From Venturia oleaginea (Eukaryota; Ascomycota; Dothideomycetes; Venturiales; Venturiaceae): a stretch of 64,000 nucleotides of DNA. This document shows, piece by piece, positions 12,600 through 23,291 of this stretch. The position numbers were made by a program, and so were the translations under genes. Within the stretch, counting starts at the first letter, position 1. Each line of letters begins with the position of its first letter. The stretch is taken from assembly GCA_013176395.1 (NCBI GenBank), contig JABMLP010000013.1, forward strand, positions 248,001-312,000, written 5' to 3'. The notes beneath the pieces are model-generated. The model did not search any database and was not told the origin of the DNA. It was given only the letters and a program-made list of their open reading frames with translations.

Positions 12600-13285
12600 C
12601 TTTGATGTAAACAACAAGCTAAAGGCGTTAAGAAAGCGACACTCCGGAAACTAGATCATTATTAGATCATCATAGAGAATGTTGACAGTGAAGCAGTTCG
12701 TGGTAGTCCATCGCTAGGCAAAAGCTTGCCTTTTGACAAAGGTGCCCCTTGGGGGCTGTGGACGGCAGTATGACCACAACAGAATTTCAAAAACCCAAAA
12801 TTAGCAGTAAGCATCGAGAGAACGGAAGTTTCCGGTCAAGGAAGCGAGCATGCAAGCCACCAAAGGCAATAGACGCCCGAGTATTGGTTGTCCTGGTGTT
12901 GCACAGGCAATTCGCATCTCAGCTCTTTCGCTTCCGAAACAATTGAAGCCACGATAAAGAGAGGCTCTTCTAGGTCGTAGTTACAGACGCCATAGTAATC
13001 TCGGTTTTCGTGATAGATTCCGTTCCGTTCCGATTCTTCTCGTCTTTTGTCGACTCTGCTGGAATTATCAGCGCGCGGCGCGCTTCAAAACATCGTCCAG
13101 GTCATCTTTCTCCTCAAGCAGAGTTGGAAAGATTCGTTCTGGCGTTTCCGCAGAAGGCGCGGCTGCCATTTTAATGAAACGATGACCAATGTCGTTAAGG
13201 GTGAAAGTCTTAGTCCGGGAACGCGTTGGGGTGGAGGAACAGCGTTCTTAGTAATACGATAGCCCCCAATTTTTGAAAACAACTG
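12600..13285. other. gene-free stretch
   Basis: This holds the putative promoter of the GPI-type protein gene plus unassigned sequence. No domain, RNA gene or repeat was recognised. Confidence 0.45.
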
Positions 13286-13585
13286 TTAATTACCACCACG
13301 ATTTTGTTTAGAATTGACAGAGTTAGCATACAAGTTCTCGCTGGTTTCAAATGATTCTTGATACATCTTATCGGCAATTTCACGTGACTCAGCCTCGCTG
13401 GGAGCTGTACGGCTTTTGGTTATATTAAGTCTTGGAAGCAGAAAATAGGGCCATTGGGATGCAATCCAAGACCGAGTTGATTCAATATCTCGCAAATTCC
13501 CCTTGTTAGGTCGCCAGAAGTTGAGCCCAGCGTGCGCAGTCAACTCATCTTCAAAGTCGACCACGATGCAAATTACTTTAAAGAT
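13286..13585 (-). other. open frame, possible gene fragment
   Basis: This minus-strand frame of 99 codons has no good ATG but has protein-like composition, including VVDFEDELTAHAGLNFWRP and a Trp/Tyr-rich SWIASQWPYFLLPRL. It could be an exon or relic of a gene also represented at 13650-13808 and 14068-14414. I cannot join them convincingly and recognise no family. Confidence 0.25.
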
Positions 13586-13649
13586 TCAGTAAAATACGAT
13601 CGGTTTTCTTGCCTAAGGCTTTAGTATTGAATAATCTTCCGGCGTATGT

Positions 13650-13808
13650 CTAATCACCATCTTTGCTCTCTATGATGCTGTCATATGCCTCTGCCCAGCG
13701 AGCAGACACATCCTCATACTCATCAAACTCTGGTGAATAGCCGTGATTAGAGAGAAGCTCCTCAATTAATCCAGAGGGCGGCCTGATACCCCAACCTCCA
13801 GGTTCATT
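13650..13808 (-). other. open frame of about 52 codons ending in a stop, possible terminal exon
   Basis: The frame starts immediately after an AG (ATAG) and contains NEPGGWGIRPPSGLIEELL followed by an acidic, aromatic-rich stretch ending KDGD and a stop. Composition looks genuine, but no partner exon is certain. Confidence 0.25.
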
Positions 13809-14067
13809 CTATGGTCACATGGCTATTAGTTGTTAGTCTCTATATCCGTACTCGAGTCTACGCGCTACTGTTTGTGTGCAATGCATGTTCCAGTACGCGT
13901 AATTACCAGAACTTCAGTCTATAGAGGGTTTTTCACCACCCGGCGCTAACGACTAATAGGCCGGAAACCATAGTATTTTCTGTCCACAAGTCCATCAATA
14001 AGGGTAGAGATATTTAACAGTTTCCACATCCACCTTCGAAGGGTTCCCTTTAGATTCCCAAGCCTCT

Positions 14068-14414
14068 TCAGTCCCACGTTTCGTCATAACATCCCGCCCT
14101 CTTGATATCAATACGATCTCCAAGCTCAGCACAATCCACCAATTCTCCATTACCATCCGTCCAACTCGCAGGCTTGTTCGCTGCACACGGGACAATCAAA
14201 TCAACATACGCGAAGCGCTTCGCCAGATCCGTGAACGTGAAATTCATCTTCCGGGCTAATGCGAGGTCTTTGCAGATTATTTCGATTATCCATGCTCCTC
14301 CTGCGTACTGATTGTTTTCATACGAGAGTTTTGCGATGGCGGTTTCGTAGCCGGGCATTCGATTGCAGTGGAAGTCGATTACTTTCCATCTTTCGTCTAG
14401 TCCCGGGATATGGC
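14068..14414 (-). CDS. terminal exon of an unrecognised gene
   Basis: An excellent 3' splice site (TACTAAC branch, then CTCTCAG) precedes an open frame of 115 codons: GHIPGLDERWKVIDFHCNR, then a segment with four Cys residues and an end at CYDETWD. The regular Cys spacing, charged residues and lack of low complexity suggest a real protein, perhaps small and secreted. The upstream exon with the start codon was not identified with confidence. No domain is recognised. Confidence 0.4.
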
Positions 14415-14862
14415 CTGAGAGAACTATGTTAGTACTATGCTCTCCTTCAAACAAAGTTGAACAAAAGACTTGGTATTTACACAGCTCATGCGCTATGGAG
14501 ATAAAGTACCGGCAAACTTTGGTGTGTGAAACGGTGTATTTTGGGATTTAGATAACAAAAAATGAGGCATGCAGGTTGATGTCTAGGAAGTTCGCTCCCG
14601 CGAGTTTGTGAAAGCTAGGCCTCTTTTGCGGTCTCGTTGGGGTCGCGTACACAGAGCAATGAAAGAAACTTTGATGGGTCGACGTAATGATCATTGACTG
14701 GACAGATGTGGGAGAAAGAGATCTTTCGATAAGTAGAATCCAAGATTTGTCAAATTTCAGCTGGAAAATTTAGTAGCACCTTGAGGTCATGACCCTGTTG
14801 TTCAATTGGCAATCTCTTTCTGTGCAGTAGGCCAAGAACTCCACTTCAGCTGCGACCTACTT
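14415..14862. other. unassigned stretch
   Basis: This should hold the 5' part of the gene whose last exon is at 14068-14414 and the 3' flank of the DUF2237 gene. No frame stands out. Confidence 0.35.
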
Positions 14863-15489
14863 TCATGCCTTAAACTCTTCCAACTCTTTCAAGTCCACTT
14901 TCCTCAAAGCAGTCTGAGCCGTGGCCTCGAGCTGTACTCTGATTCCATCAGTAACTCAAATCATTAGCAGCCATAATTTGCGCACTTACTTTGGCACACC
15001 ATTCTTACTAATCTTGCCATCCTTGAAAGCATCAAGTGCCTCCTTCCAACGCCCAGCACAAAGACACCACTTGCATCCCTCGCTCAAGCCCACCACTCTC
15101 AAATCGTTCCCCTGGTTAGCAGAATAATCCAAAAACTCCTCCGTCACAATACCAGCAACAGCATGGTTCCCCACATCACCTGCTCCCACCCTACAATACC
15201 CATCTCTATAAAACCCAGTCATCGGCTGTTTGGAGAAGAGTTGAAGGGCTTGTCCAAAGACATTCTTGGGACCGTTGTCAGAGGTCGATTCGGCATTAGA
15301 TTGGGTGCATTGTGGTGTTCGGTATGTAGGCGAGGTAGAGCACGAAGATGGAAACAAGTATGATCGGGATGGAATATCGAGAGGGCATGTATGTGTTCGT
15401 TGAGGTTTTGTGAAATGGGGAGTTGAAGATGGATGAAGTCGTGATGCTGTGATGGAGGGAAGTCGATATGTAGTCGATGTCAATGACAT
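14863..15489 (-). CDS. DUF2237 family protein
   Basis: The exons are 14990-15489 and 14863-14938, with an intron GTAAGT...CAG at 14939-14989. The conserved core is the DUF2237 pattern: NVFGQALQLF, PMTGFYRDGYCRVG, DVGNHAVAGIVTEEFLDYS, QGNDLRV, then CKWCLCAGRWKEALDA and the short second exon VQLEATAQTALRKVDLKEL. The biochemical role of this family, shared with bacteria, is unknown. With the ATG at 15489 the product is about 191 aa and begins with an S/T/P/R-rich stretch that may be disordered or organelle-targeting. An alternative ATG in another frame encodes MPSRYSIPIILVSIFVLYLA, which looks like a signal anchor. It could be joined to the core by a 79-nt intron ending CCCAAG, so the N-terminus is uncertain. 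Confidence 0.8.
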
Positions 15490-15951
15490 AATGTTTGCAT
15501 TTCGATGCGGAGGCGGGAGATCGACATTGCTTCATTCGACGATCTAGCCTTGGCACGTAGGATGAGAGAAATCCATCGAAAGTCGGGGTAGAATGGGCGT
15601 AAGTTTACCATTTGGTGTTGGTAGTAGTGCTGAGAGAGTGGAGATTGGGGTTCCTGATGATTCCTAATGTGGTATCTTACGTTAGGGCCACCAAATAAAA
15701 TAGTAAAACTGCGACACAACCCAAAGTTTGAAGTCTTAGACCACACTATGTCCGAGCTGCTATTCGGAAGAACGTACGCTGCTAGAACGCCATGCAATAA
15801 AAGAACAGCAATTACTCATCAAGCAATCATAGACCACGTTCCCAGGTAACTCTCGGCTCTTCGATATCCTTCAATTCAGTTCCTCATCATATCTTCGTAA
15901 TCCTTACCCAGTCACGACCTTTCATCCATGTTTAGCTAGATATGAACATCT
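15490..15951. other. intergenic region between STI1 and the DUF2237 gene
   Basis: This is the 3' flank of STI1 and the upstream region of the DUF2237 gene. No convincing frame was seen. Confidence 0.45.
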
Positions 15952-17829
15952 TCAACGACCCATGCGAATGACACCAGCTGCAACGAGCTTCTGGATCTTC
16001 ATCTGGATTCCTGGGTTCCTCATGTGTTCCTGAAGCGCGGCCGGGTCCTGTTTGGCTTGTTGTAGGATGCTCTGCATAACCGGGTCTTGCAGAATTGACA
16101 TGATCTAATTATCGAAATTAGTCGACATTTCGTACACTCAACGTTGAACTGCTTACCTCAGGATCCTTCTGTATTCTCTCCATCGTCTGCGCCTCAGTCT
16201 CACCTTCACGAGCGGAGTATTGTGCCTCCAGCGCCTTTTGCTGCTGCTGCTCGATGTCGCGAGCGTTCTTGCGATCCACATCATGCTCAGCAGCTTCTGT
16301 GCACACATCGAGACATTTGTTGTACTCGCGCATGGCGAACAGAGCTTGGGCCTTGCGTAGGTAGGCACGGATGAATTTGGGGTCGCGTTTGATAGCTTCG
16401 TCGCAGTCAGTGACAGCGGATGGGAAAGCGAGCAGCTTGATGAAGCAAGCAGCTCGGTTGGAATAGCCACGAGGGTCTTCTGGAGCGCGCTTAATCATCT
16501 CCGAGTATGCCTCGACGGCACCGGCCCAATCAGCCTCCTTGAACTTCTGACTTCCAAGTTCGCGAGCCTTCTCGGCTTCCTCTGGGTTGATGTACGATTC
16601 CTTTTCGGCCTTGATCTTTGCCTTCTCGGCTGCTCGCAGCTTGTTGAGAATTTCTGGTGTTCGGTGTTCCGTCAGGGAGCGTTGATAATTGTCAATGGCT
16701 TTGGCAAGATCGCCTTGCTTCTCGTATGCTGATCCAATACGACCGAAAGCCTTGGCGATGAGCTTGAAGTCTGCCAACATCTCACGGCCCTCCTCAACTG
16801 CCTTTTGGCATGTCTCGATGCTCTTCTCGTAGTCGCCCTTCTCAAAGTATGCTGCGCCCAAATTGTTCAAGTAGACAATGTCCTTGTACAAGTCCCAAGC
16901 CTTGGTGTAGTGCTCGATCGCATCGTCAAAATTACGCTTCTTGTAGCTAGCGGTTCCCAGCGCCTTCTCCTCATCGGCCTTGACCTTTGCCTCTTTCTTC
17001 GCCTTCTCTTCCTCGTCCTCGGATTCCGGAACGTATTCTGGCTCTTTTGACGGCACGTCTTTCATTTCTACGTCCTCTTCTGCCTCTTTTCGGTCTGATC
17101 CTAACTCAGTAGCTCCACCAGGCATTTTGTCGGCGAAGGACATGTCGATTCCAAGCATCACACTCATAACAGACAAGAAGCGTGGATCCTGCATGGCCAA
17201 ACCGATGTCGTTGGGGTTCTTCTGTACTTGTTGAAGTTTTGCCATGAAATCCTTGTCAGCGAGCAGAGGTGCCGTCTTTGGATTGGCAGCCAATTTCTGG
17301 TATAGAGATGGGTCGTTAAACATGCCTCCTAGACCACCACCCGCACCACCCATATCTCCTCCTCCTTCATTCTGCATTGCACGTTCAACAGACTGTAGGC
17401 CGGCTTTTGCAGCAGCATTACTTGGGTCTAGCTTGAGGGCTTGCTCGTAGGCATTGTTGGCGCCCACTATATAGCGTGATTAGTGACAGGAGCTCTAGGC
17501 AGTCATTCAAAATACATACACAGATCACCTTCTCCATGTAGTGCAGCAGCCTTTCGCGTCCATCCCTTCGGCCAATCTGGCTTAATTTCTACGACTTTAT
17601 TCGCATCTTCCAGAGCAAGGTGGTGTTGCTTTAGCGAAGCATATGAACCAGCGCGGTTGGAATACAGGACATGATTGGTAGGTTCGAGCTTGATGGCTTC
17701 TGTGAACTTCTCGCTTGTCTGTTGTTAGCTGGGTGTATTTGTTTGGCAAGGCTGGTGGACGAACATGGACTCAGCGAACTTCTTCTCAGCAAACAGCTTG
17801 TTGCCTTCTTGCTTGAGGGCGTCGGCCAT
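15952..17829 (-). CDS. sti1: Hsp70/Hsp90 co-chaperone Sti1 (Hop)
   Basis: Sti1 bridges Hsp70 and Hsp90 in the cytosol through TPR domains. The exons are 17765-17829, 17520-17713, 16157-17466 and 15952-16104, giving 573 aa, close to yeast Sti1. The N-terminal TPR1 starts MADALKQEGNKLFAEKKFAE. It is followed by a DP1 segment (SLYQKLAANPKTAPLLAD), a charged KE-rich linker, TPR2A (ALGTASYKKRNFDDAIEHYT), TPR2B (ARELGSQKFKEADWAGAVEA), and a C-terminal DP2 segment rich in Met, Gln and Pro (IMSILQDPVMQSILQQAK). The last exon is separated by an intron (16105-16156), so reading through gives a false stop. The first intron uses a GTTCGT donor, the same one used in smc5. UreF is divergently transcribed upstream. 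Confidence 0.95.
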
Positions 17830-18139
17830 AGTGATGATATTATAGATTAGAGGGTTGCTAGTTTCTTGGTACAGGTGAATCGTGAAAGTTGGCGAAGAAG
17901 AGTTCGACAGAAATGCATATGCAACTTCCCTGTCTCGAAGTTACAAGAAGTCGCTAGAATGCAGATCACGTGCAGTGAGATCTGCGGGGACGATTGCTTC
18001 TCCGTTCCCTTCCACACCGACCGACCTTGTTTCTCTTTGCCCTCCCCAAGCTTTCAATTTGGTCGAAGTCAAAGCCGACAGCTTGACTTGTGCGCCTTAC
18101 CTCACGTGCTTCTTCCACAATTGGCTACGCTACGATGCG
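17830..18139. promoter_or_regulatory. shared divergent promoter region of STI1 and ureF
   Basis: About 310 bp separate the two start codons if UreF starts at 18140. No heat-shock element array was clearly seen. Confidence 0.4.
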
Positions 18140-19069
18140 ATGACCATTTCCACCGATGATCACCAGGCTCTCCAAGACGAGATACATGAGTTGGAGAAGA
18201 AGCTACGGGACGCCAAGTCGAAGCTGAAGGCATCTGAGACTCCGCCCCTCCTCAATGACACCGGAACCCATTCGAAATCGGACATCCTAGCTGCAAGCTC
18301 CCTACACACTCTACTCCTTCTCGCCGACTCTGCTCTTCCGCTCGGGTCGTTTGCGTTTAGCTCTGGACTTGAGTCGTATCTCGCACACAGCAAAGAGAAC
18401 GCGTCGAAGAATCAAGGAAAGCCCGTTCCGTCGCCGTACGCGCTTCTGCAAACCTTCCTCGATCTTTCATTGCAAAGTTTGGCAGGCACAGCACTGCCAT
18501 ATGTCTCAGCTACATACCGGGACCCGGCTCAACTGGAGGAATTAGATAACAATTTTGACGCCAGTACACCATGTACAGTTGCTCGCCGAGCGAGTGTTGC
18601 TCAAGGTCGAGCCCTGCTTAGCGTTTGGGATAGGAGTTATAGAAGCCATTATCCAGCTCCGATGTCGGTAGACAAAAAGCAAACAGTTACTGGAGCTGCC
18701 ATCATCATGCTCCACGAGGCTTCAGGACTTTTGCGTGGATCGTCTTCAGAACCATACCCGCCAAATGCTCATCTTGCTCCTTTGTGGGGCGTGATCACGC
18801 AGATTCTTTCGATTCCACTGCGTTCTGCTGCGTATCTATTCCTGTTCTCACACGCGAGGACAGTCATCAGCGCTGCTGTGAGAGCAAGTGTGCTTGGTCC
18901 ATATCAAGCACAGGCGTTACTTGCGAGTACGGAATTAAGAGACAGAATCGAAGCATTGGTCGTGCAGTACTGGAACAGAACAACTGACGAGGCAGGACAA
19001 GCGGTGCCAGTCATGGATTTATGGGTTGGAAGACACGAGATGCTGTATTCGAGAATCTTCAATTCGTAA
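18140..19069 (+). CDS. Urease accessory protein UreF
   Basis: UreF acts with UreD and UreG to load nickel into urease in the cytosol. The frame is intron-free. I chose the ATG at 18140 (MTISTDDHQ), giving 309 aa; the frame stays open upstream to an ATG at 17882, but that would leave only about 50 bp to the STI1 start. A short coiled coil (ALQDEIHELEKKLRDAKSKL) precedes the UreF core. The hallmark is LLADSALPLGSFAFSSGLES near residue 60, followed by the helical domain with SLAGTALPYVSATYRDP, the hydrophobic stretch SIPLRSAAYLFLFSHARTV and an end at RHEMLYSRIFNS. No other urease gene is in the window. Confidence 0.93.
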   Translation: MTISTDDHQALQDEIHELEKKLRDAKSKLKASETPPLLNDTGTHSKSDILAASSLHTLLLLADSALPLGSFAFSSGLESYLAHSKENASKNQGKPVPSPYALLQTFLDLSLQSLAGTALPYVSATYRDPAQLEELDNNFDASTPCTVARRASVAQGRALLSVWDRSYRSHYPAPMSVDKKQTVTGAAIIMLHEASGLLRGSSSEPYPPNAHLAPLWGVITQILSIPLRSAAYLFLFSHARTVISAAVRASVLGPYQAQALLASTELRDRIEALVVQYWNRTTDEAGQAVPVMDLWVGRHEMLYSRIFNS

Positions 19070-19466
19070 TGTATAAATTCACTTTATGAGATTGGCAAAT
19101 GACGTAGTGCACTGTTTGAAATAACGCCACCTTTGACGATGAGGAGCTCGCGTTGGGGCTTGGATATCACTTCGATATTCCAAAAGATTGATTAGTTTCA
19201 CGGAGAAACACAAAGTAGACCAATGAAGCCGGATTCGGGACTCTACAGACTGCGAAATTTCAAGCACTACCAGTCAATCCCCAGCCCCTTAAGGATATAC
19301 AAAGATAACACTAACAAAGCCTCTACAAAGATGCGAGAAAATCTAGATAGCTTGTTGTTGGTTTTATAACTTAAGTCCGAACAAGTTTCGAGGCGTCTCA
19401 GGCCAAAATCCTGTCTACTGGAACGCTTAGAGGGTATATAAACCGAGTACAAGGACACTAATCATA
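19070..19466. other. convergent intergenic region between ureF and the P450 gene
   Basis: This holds the 3' flanks of two convergent genes. No frame was supported. Confidence 0.5.
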
Positions 19467-21283
19467 TCATCCTATCTCAACCTTACATCCATTTGTGATG
19501 GACAACACCAGTGTCGTGGTTTGTTGCTCAACTCCTGCAAGTTCTACAAGCTCGCCCTCGGGAAGTACGATGGTAGGGAATGCTTCTAATATACGAACTA
19601 CTGTGTACGCAGCTTCGGTGAGGGCAAAATCCACTATATTATTGTAAATAGAGCGATTCTGGGATGCAATGTATTTTGGCATAAGGCTGAACTTACTACC
19701 AATGCATATTCTTGGCCCACCGTTGAATGGTAAATATCCCCATCTTGCATTCGTGGGGTTCTCGTCCTTGGGCATGTCCTCGTCCCAACGTTCGGGACGG
19801 AATATTTCGGCATCCATGCCGTAAAGATCCGGTCTTCGATGCATTGCGTAAACACTGTATGCGATGGCGGAGCCTTTGGGTACGAAGACTGGGGACTTGC
19901 GATCTGGTCCACCCCCTGTGGGAAGGATGGTGTCATTGATTGCTGTTCGGGTATTGACGGGGACAGAAGGGTAGAGTCGTAAAGCTACGAGGGTCAGAGA
20001 TATCATGGAGGGTGGGTTTCTGATCTTACTCTCATTCAAGATATTCTGTAAGTAGGGCATATTTCGAAGGGTTGAGCGGGAAAGGTTGGAAGTGTCATGG
20101 CTTGAGACTTCCGCTCGCAGTTTGCTCATGACATGGGGGTGTCTGACAAGCAGAAAGCTGCAGCATATGTGAGAGATTGCGCTTCTGTAGAGGGCGAGAT
20201 ACTCACAAGCTCCAGGAGAGAAGACAAGCTGTAGTATCTCTACCTGCAGCTAAAATGTTGATAATCTGGCCTCTCAATGCACTTCTATCCTTTGAGCTTT
20301 CGGCAATGGCATCCAAAAAGACGTATTTCCCTTGGTTATCGGTAGAACGATCTATGGATAGATTGCGATCAATGATCTGGTCTGCAAAACGATGGACATC
20401 GCTACAAGCTTTTCGGAACTTTTTACTGCCGATGAGCCAGTATAAATCTAAGAGTCGGTATCGCTGGATAATATATGACTGAGCTGTACTGAAGGCATTT
20501 GCGAATGTGAGCTCACCTGCAGACTCTGGAGCCTTGAGACTGCGCGTTGATTCACCAAACAAAAACGCCGTCGTTACATCTAGAGACATTCGAAAGAACA
20601 GTTCCTGCAAATCGAGCACTCCACTAGATTCTTGCATGTTTTGAATGAGATCGTCGGTTGGTTCTCTAAAAACTTCGAGGTCTTCATATTGTTTGTGCAT
20701 GAGCTGTGGTCTGATCGTATCCCTGGAGTGCTTCCAAGCGTCACCTTCTTGAGTAAAGATGCCATCTCCGAACATGGGGAATGTGATAGCACGGCGAGGT
20801 CCCATGCCAATATCTGATGGTATATAAGCGTCGATGCGGCAAACAGATTCGGACCCACGAGGTTTGCAAAAAGAACAGACCTTTGAAATTGGTCGAGAGC
20901 AAAGCCTCGAGATTGGCGGGATCGATGGTACCAAACGCAGTTGTACCCAAGAAGACTTGTTCAAGAGTATTTCCGGTCTGTCTGAAACGGAACAGAAACA
21001 ATTCCATCAGGCGAGATTCACTGTCAGCGCGAAAGATTTGCTCAAGGCGATCTACTCCAAGGGGACGTTGATTTTCGATTCTTGGGGCAGGCAGACAGCC
21101 ATGGCTCTCTGCCGTGGTATAGTTGGCCTGAGTCTTGTTAGTAAATCATTGTGTACCACTGTTCTTTAGTAAGAACATTTCCTGTTGTTGATGTACCTGA
21201 CGTTGTCGTCTGATTTTGATCAGACTACGGACGCCAAAAGCGATTATCGCACTCAAGATGATAGATGTGAGGTAGTTTACCAT
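19467..21283 (-). CDS. Cytochrome P450, CYP52-type (fatty acid/alkane hydroxylase-like)
   Basis: Six exons are proposed: 21197-21283, 20881-21127, 20207-20813, 20030-20157, 19697-19984 and 19467-19633, giving 507 aa. All joins use GT/AG and restore family motifs. Exon 1 encodes an ER signal anchor (MVNYLTSIILSAIIAFGVRS) followed by basic residues. Then come the CYP52-like SHGCLPAPRIENQRPLGVD, NFKDIGMGPRRAITFPMFGD, the I-helix AGRDTTA, the ExxR motif ETLRLYPSVPVNTR, the PERF-type FRPERW, and the haem loop FNGGPRICIG. The Cys ligand sits just before the last intron, whose removal gives CIGMDFALTEAAYTVVR. The CYP52 clan usually omega-hydroxylates alkanes and fatty acids; substrate here is unknown. 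No cluster partners are nearby. Confidence 0.92.
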
Positions 21284-22431
21284 TCTGACGATAAGTTAGG
21301 AAAGGTATCTTTGCTAGAAACATATCTAAGTTGAAGTACTCGAGCGCCTCGTCCCCCTGTTCGGTTCGGTGTCTGGGGCCAGGGGTTTCATTAGTGGGCG
21401 GTTCATGGCGTTAAACTATTAGCGCCATTAGCGCCTGCCAGTGACATGTTCGCCACTTGACACAACATCGGTGATCGCTTTTTTTCCTTAGTCAATAGCA
21501 TCAATCCGGCGATGGAGTGCGCGTTCAGCAAGTCAATGAGATCCTTCACATCTCATTGGCCGTTCGTCTTACAAAACAGGGCCACGGGGCGTCTGGGCGT
21601 AGACCACCTGTATCTTACGATGGAGGACTGTAAGCACTATATCTGTCCTCAGCTTGTTCACGTCCTCGAAGCTCGAAGCTCGAAGCTCTCGGCGGAAATT
21701 CCGGCAGCTCCTGATACCTCACACGGATCTCTGTCACTAAACCTTGGTGAAGCAGTTCCCTTCCTCTCCAGAGACCTTGATCGAGCTGCTGAAATCGAAA
21801 AGTTCGCAATTGTCTATTCAGAAATCGGATTGTGGTAGAAGGCTTGTAGCCTCCAGGTCAAAGTACTTGACTTGCGGCGGAATTGTCTCGGAATATGGCA
21901 CGAGGCCACCAAAGCCAGAAGGCATCTCGGCTTCAATTACTGGAATATGTTTGCAATGAAACCATTGATCTGGCTTCAAGCATGGACGCTTATCACTCTT
22001 GGGTTCATGTGGCTGTCTGGCTGTACTCCATGGTTTCCCAATCACATCCCTTACTGCTTGGCAATGGACGACCTCGTTCAGAGCTTGTGGCTCGAAGGAA
22101 GGAAAGATATCACAGCATGTTAGCCAACGAGCTGTGACCGGGTTTTAAAAGCGCCCCGGCCATGAGGACCCGAAAACCCTAAAAGCAATGTTCAACCTTG
22201 CTCGAACGAATCTTCACGTGGGCGGAGAGGATGAATGCAGGGCCTGCATACCCTCATGTTTGCCGAGTGGACTCCCTGATATACTGTGCACAGCGAGGAT
22301 AATACTAAGTACTTTACAGTGCTAATATCGACAGCAGTAGCCTCGAGTATGCTGGTTCTACAGGGTTCTTGCGCCAGTGCTAAATTAGCGTTCTTTTGCC
22401 AGATATCAAAGTATTATATAGTATGTAGGTG
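21284..22431. other. gene-free upstream region of the P450
   Basis: Several short frames occur on both strands (for example at 21512-21838 plus), but none shows a domain or splice-supported extension. It precedes a pair of MITEs. Confidence 0.4.
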
Positions 22432-22584
22432 TACCGTATTTTCCGTTCAATGTCGCATTGGTTCCAGGGATATTTTTAGCCTCAGCACCAAAGTTCTTTG
22501 TATGGACTGTAGCGACCTCTCATACAAAATACGTCGATGCGCACATCCCTGCGACCAGCGCGACTTTGAACGGAAAATACGGTA
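22432..22584. mobile_element. MITE with long imperfect terminal inverted repeats (copy 1)
   Basis: This is a 153-bp palindrome-like element. The left arm CCGTATTTTCCGTTCA is matched inverted at the right arm (TGAACGGAAAATACGG), and pairing with mismatches continues inward to about 40 bp. It is bounded by TA on both sides, as expected of Tc1/mariner-type insertion. There is no coding capacity. It shares the internal 14-mer CTCTCATACAAAAT with copy 2 in opposite orientation. Confidence 0.7.
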
Positions 22585-22669
22585 TGGAGGCGGAGGAGTT
22601 GCGTAAATCATGAATATGAAACTTTCTTGCCTGCCCTCGTTGTCTTTTAATCTCCCTCCGGGCTTATTC

Positions 22670-22830
22670 TACCGTAAATTCTGTGCAAAGTTGTAGACGA
22701 GCGATCAGTGCACGGCTAGATTTTGTATGAGAGATCTGGAGGCAAATCAAATGGGCTAGAAAACGCAAACAATAATTGTCGATGCCACCCTTGTCTGTCT
22801 CGTTTACAACTTTGTACGGAATCCACGGTA
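22670..22830. mobile_element. MITE of a related family (copy 2)
   Basis: This 161-bp element has TA at both ends. Its arms pair over about 32 bp: CCGTAAATTCTGTGCAAAG on the left and, read inverted, CCGTGGATTCCGTACAAAG on the right, continuing into GTTGTARACGAG. Several arm mismatches are transitions. It is non-coding and lies 126 bp upstream of the secreted peptide gene at 22956. Confidence 0.7.
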
Positions 22831-22955
22831 TATCTTTAGGATAACCTGAAATTTTACCACATAAGGCCTATCCCCCTTACGCACACACCTAAGATCCTCT
22901 TCTTTCCTAAACGCTAACAACCCAAAACTCCAAAACGGACACGAACTAAACCAAA

Positions 22956-23291
22956 ATGAAGTTCCTTACTTTCTTCCTTCTCTCCCCCATTATCCTTACA
23001 TCCTCCCTTTCTATCAAAGAAGCGAGAGGAGATGTTACTCTTCCGGAGGACAACCTCGATACCATCGCCACCCCACTCAATCCGTCCCACCAACTCGAGA
23101 AACGACAAGAAAACAAAGGAGGAACCAAAGGAGGAACCAAACAAGGAACCAAGTGCCGTGCGTGTGTAAAAACATGCAAAGACAGATTTGTCTCCCCGAA
23201 GAACCCCGATTATTGTCTTTGCGATAAGCTTTGTGTAGTGGAAAACGAGTCTTGTACCAAGGATCCGCGTTGTAAAGTAGATTGGTCGTAA
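22956..23291 (+). CDS. small secreted cysteine-rich peptide precursor (paralogue of the gene at 41929)
   Basis: This is an intron-free 111-aa precursor. It has a signal peptide (MKFLTFFLLSPIILTSSLS), a propeptide containing DNLDTIATPLN, and a Kex2-type dibasic site (LEKRQ). The predicted mature peptide starts at the Gln. It has a Lys/Gly tandem (GGTKGGTKQGTK) and eight Cys residues in the order CRAC, VKTC, YCLC, DKLC, ESC, PRC. Gene 41929-42153 repeats the plan: near-identical signal sequence, DTIDTISTPLDKRQ and the same Cys order. Secretion and Kex2 processing are inferred. Possible roles include an effector, an antimicrobial or a signalling peptide; the sequence does not decide between them. 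Confidence 0.78.
   Translation: MKFLTFFLLSPIILTSSLSIKEARGDVTLPEDNLDTIATPLNPSHQLEKRQENKGGTKGGTKQGTKCRACVKTCKDRFVSPKNPDYCLCDKLCVVENESCTKDPRCKVDWS

Noticed and set aside
17882..18139. upstream extension of UreF from the ATG at 17882
   Set aside because: The added 86 residues lack UreF similarity, and the start would crowd the divergent STI1 start.
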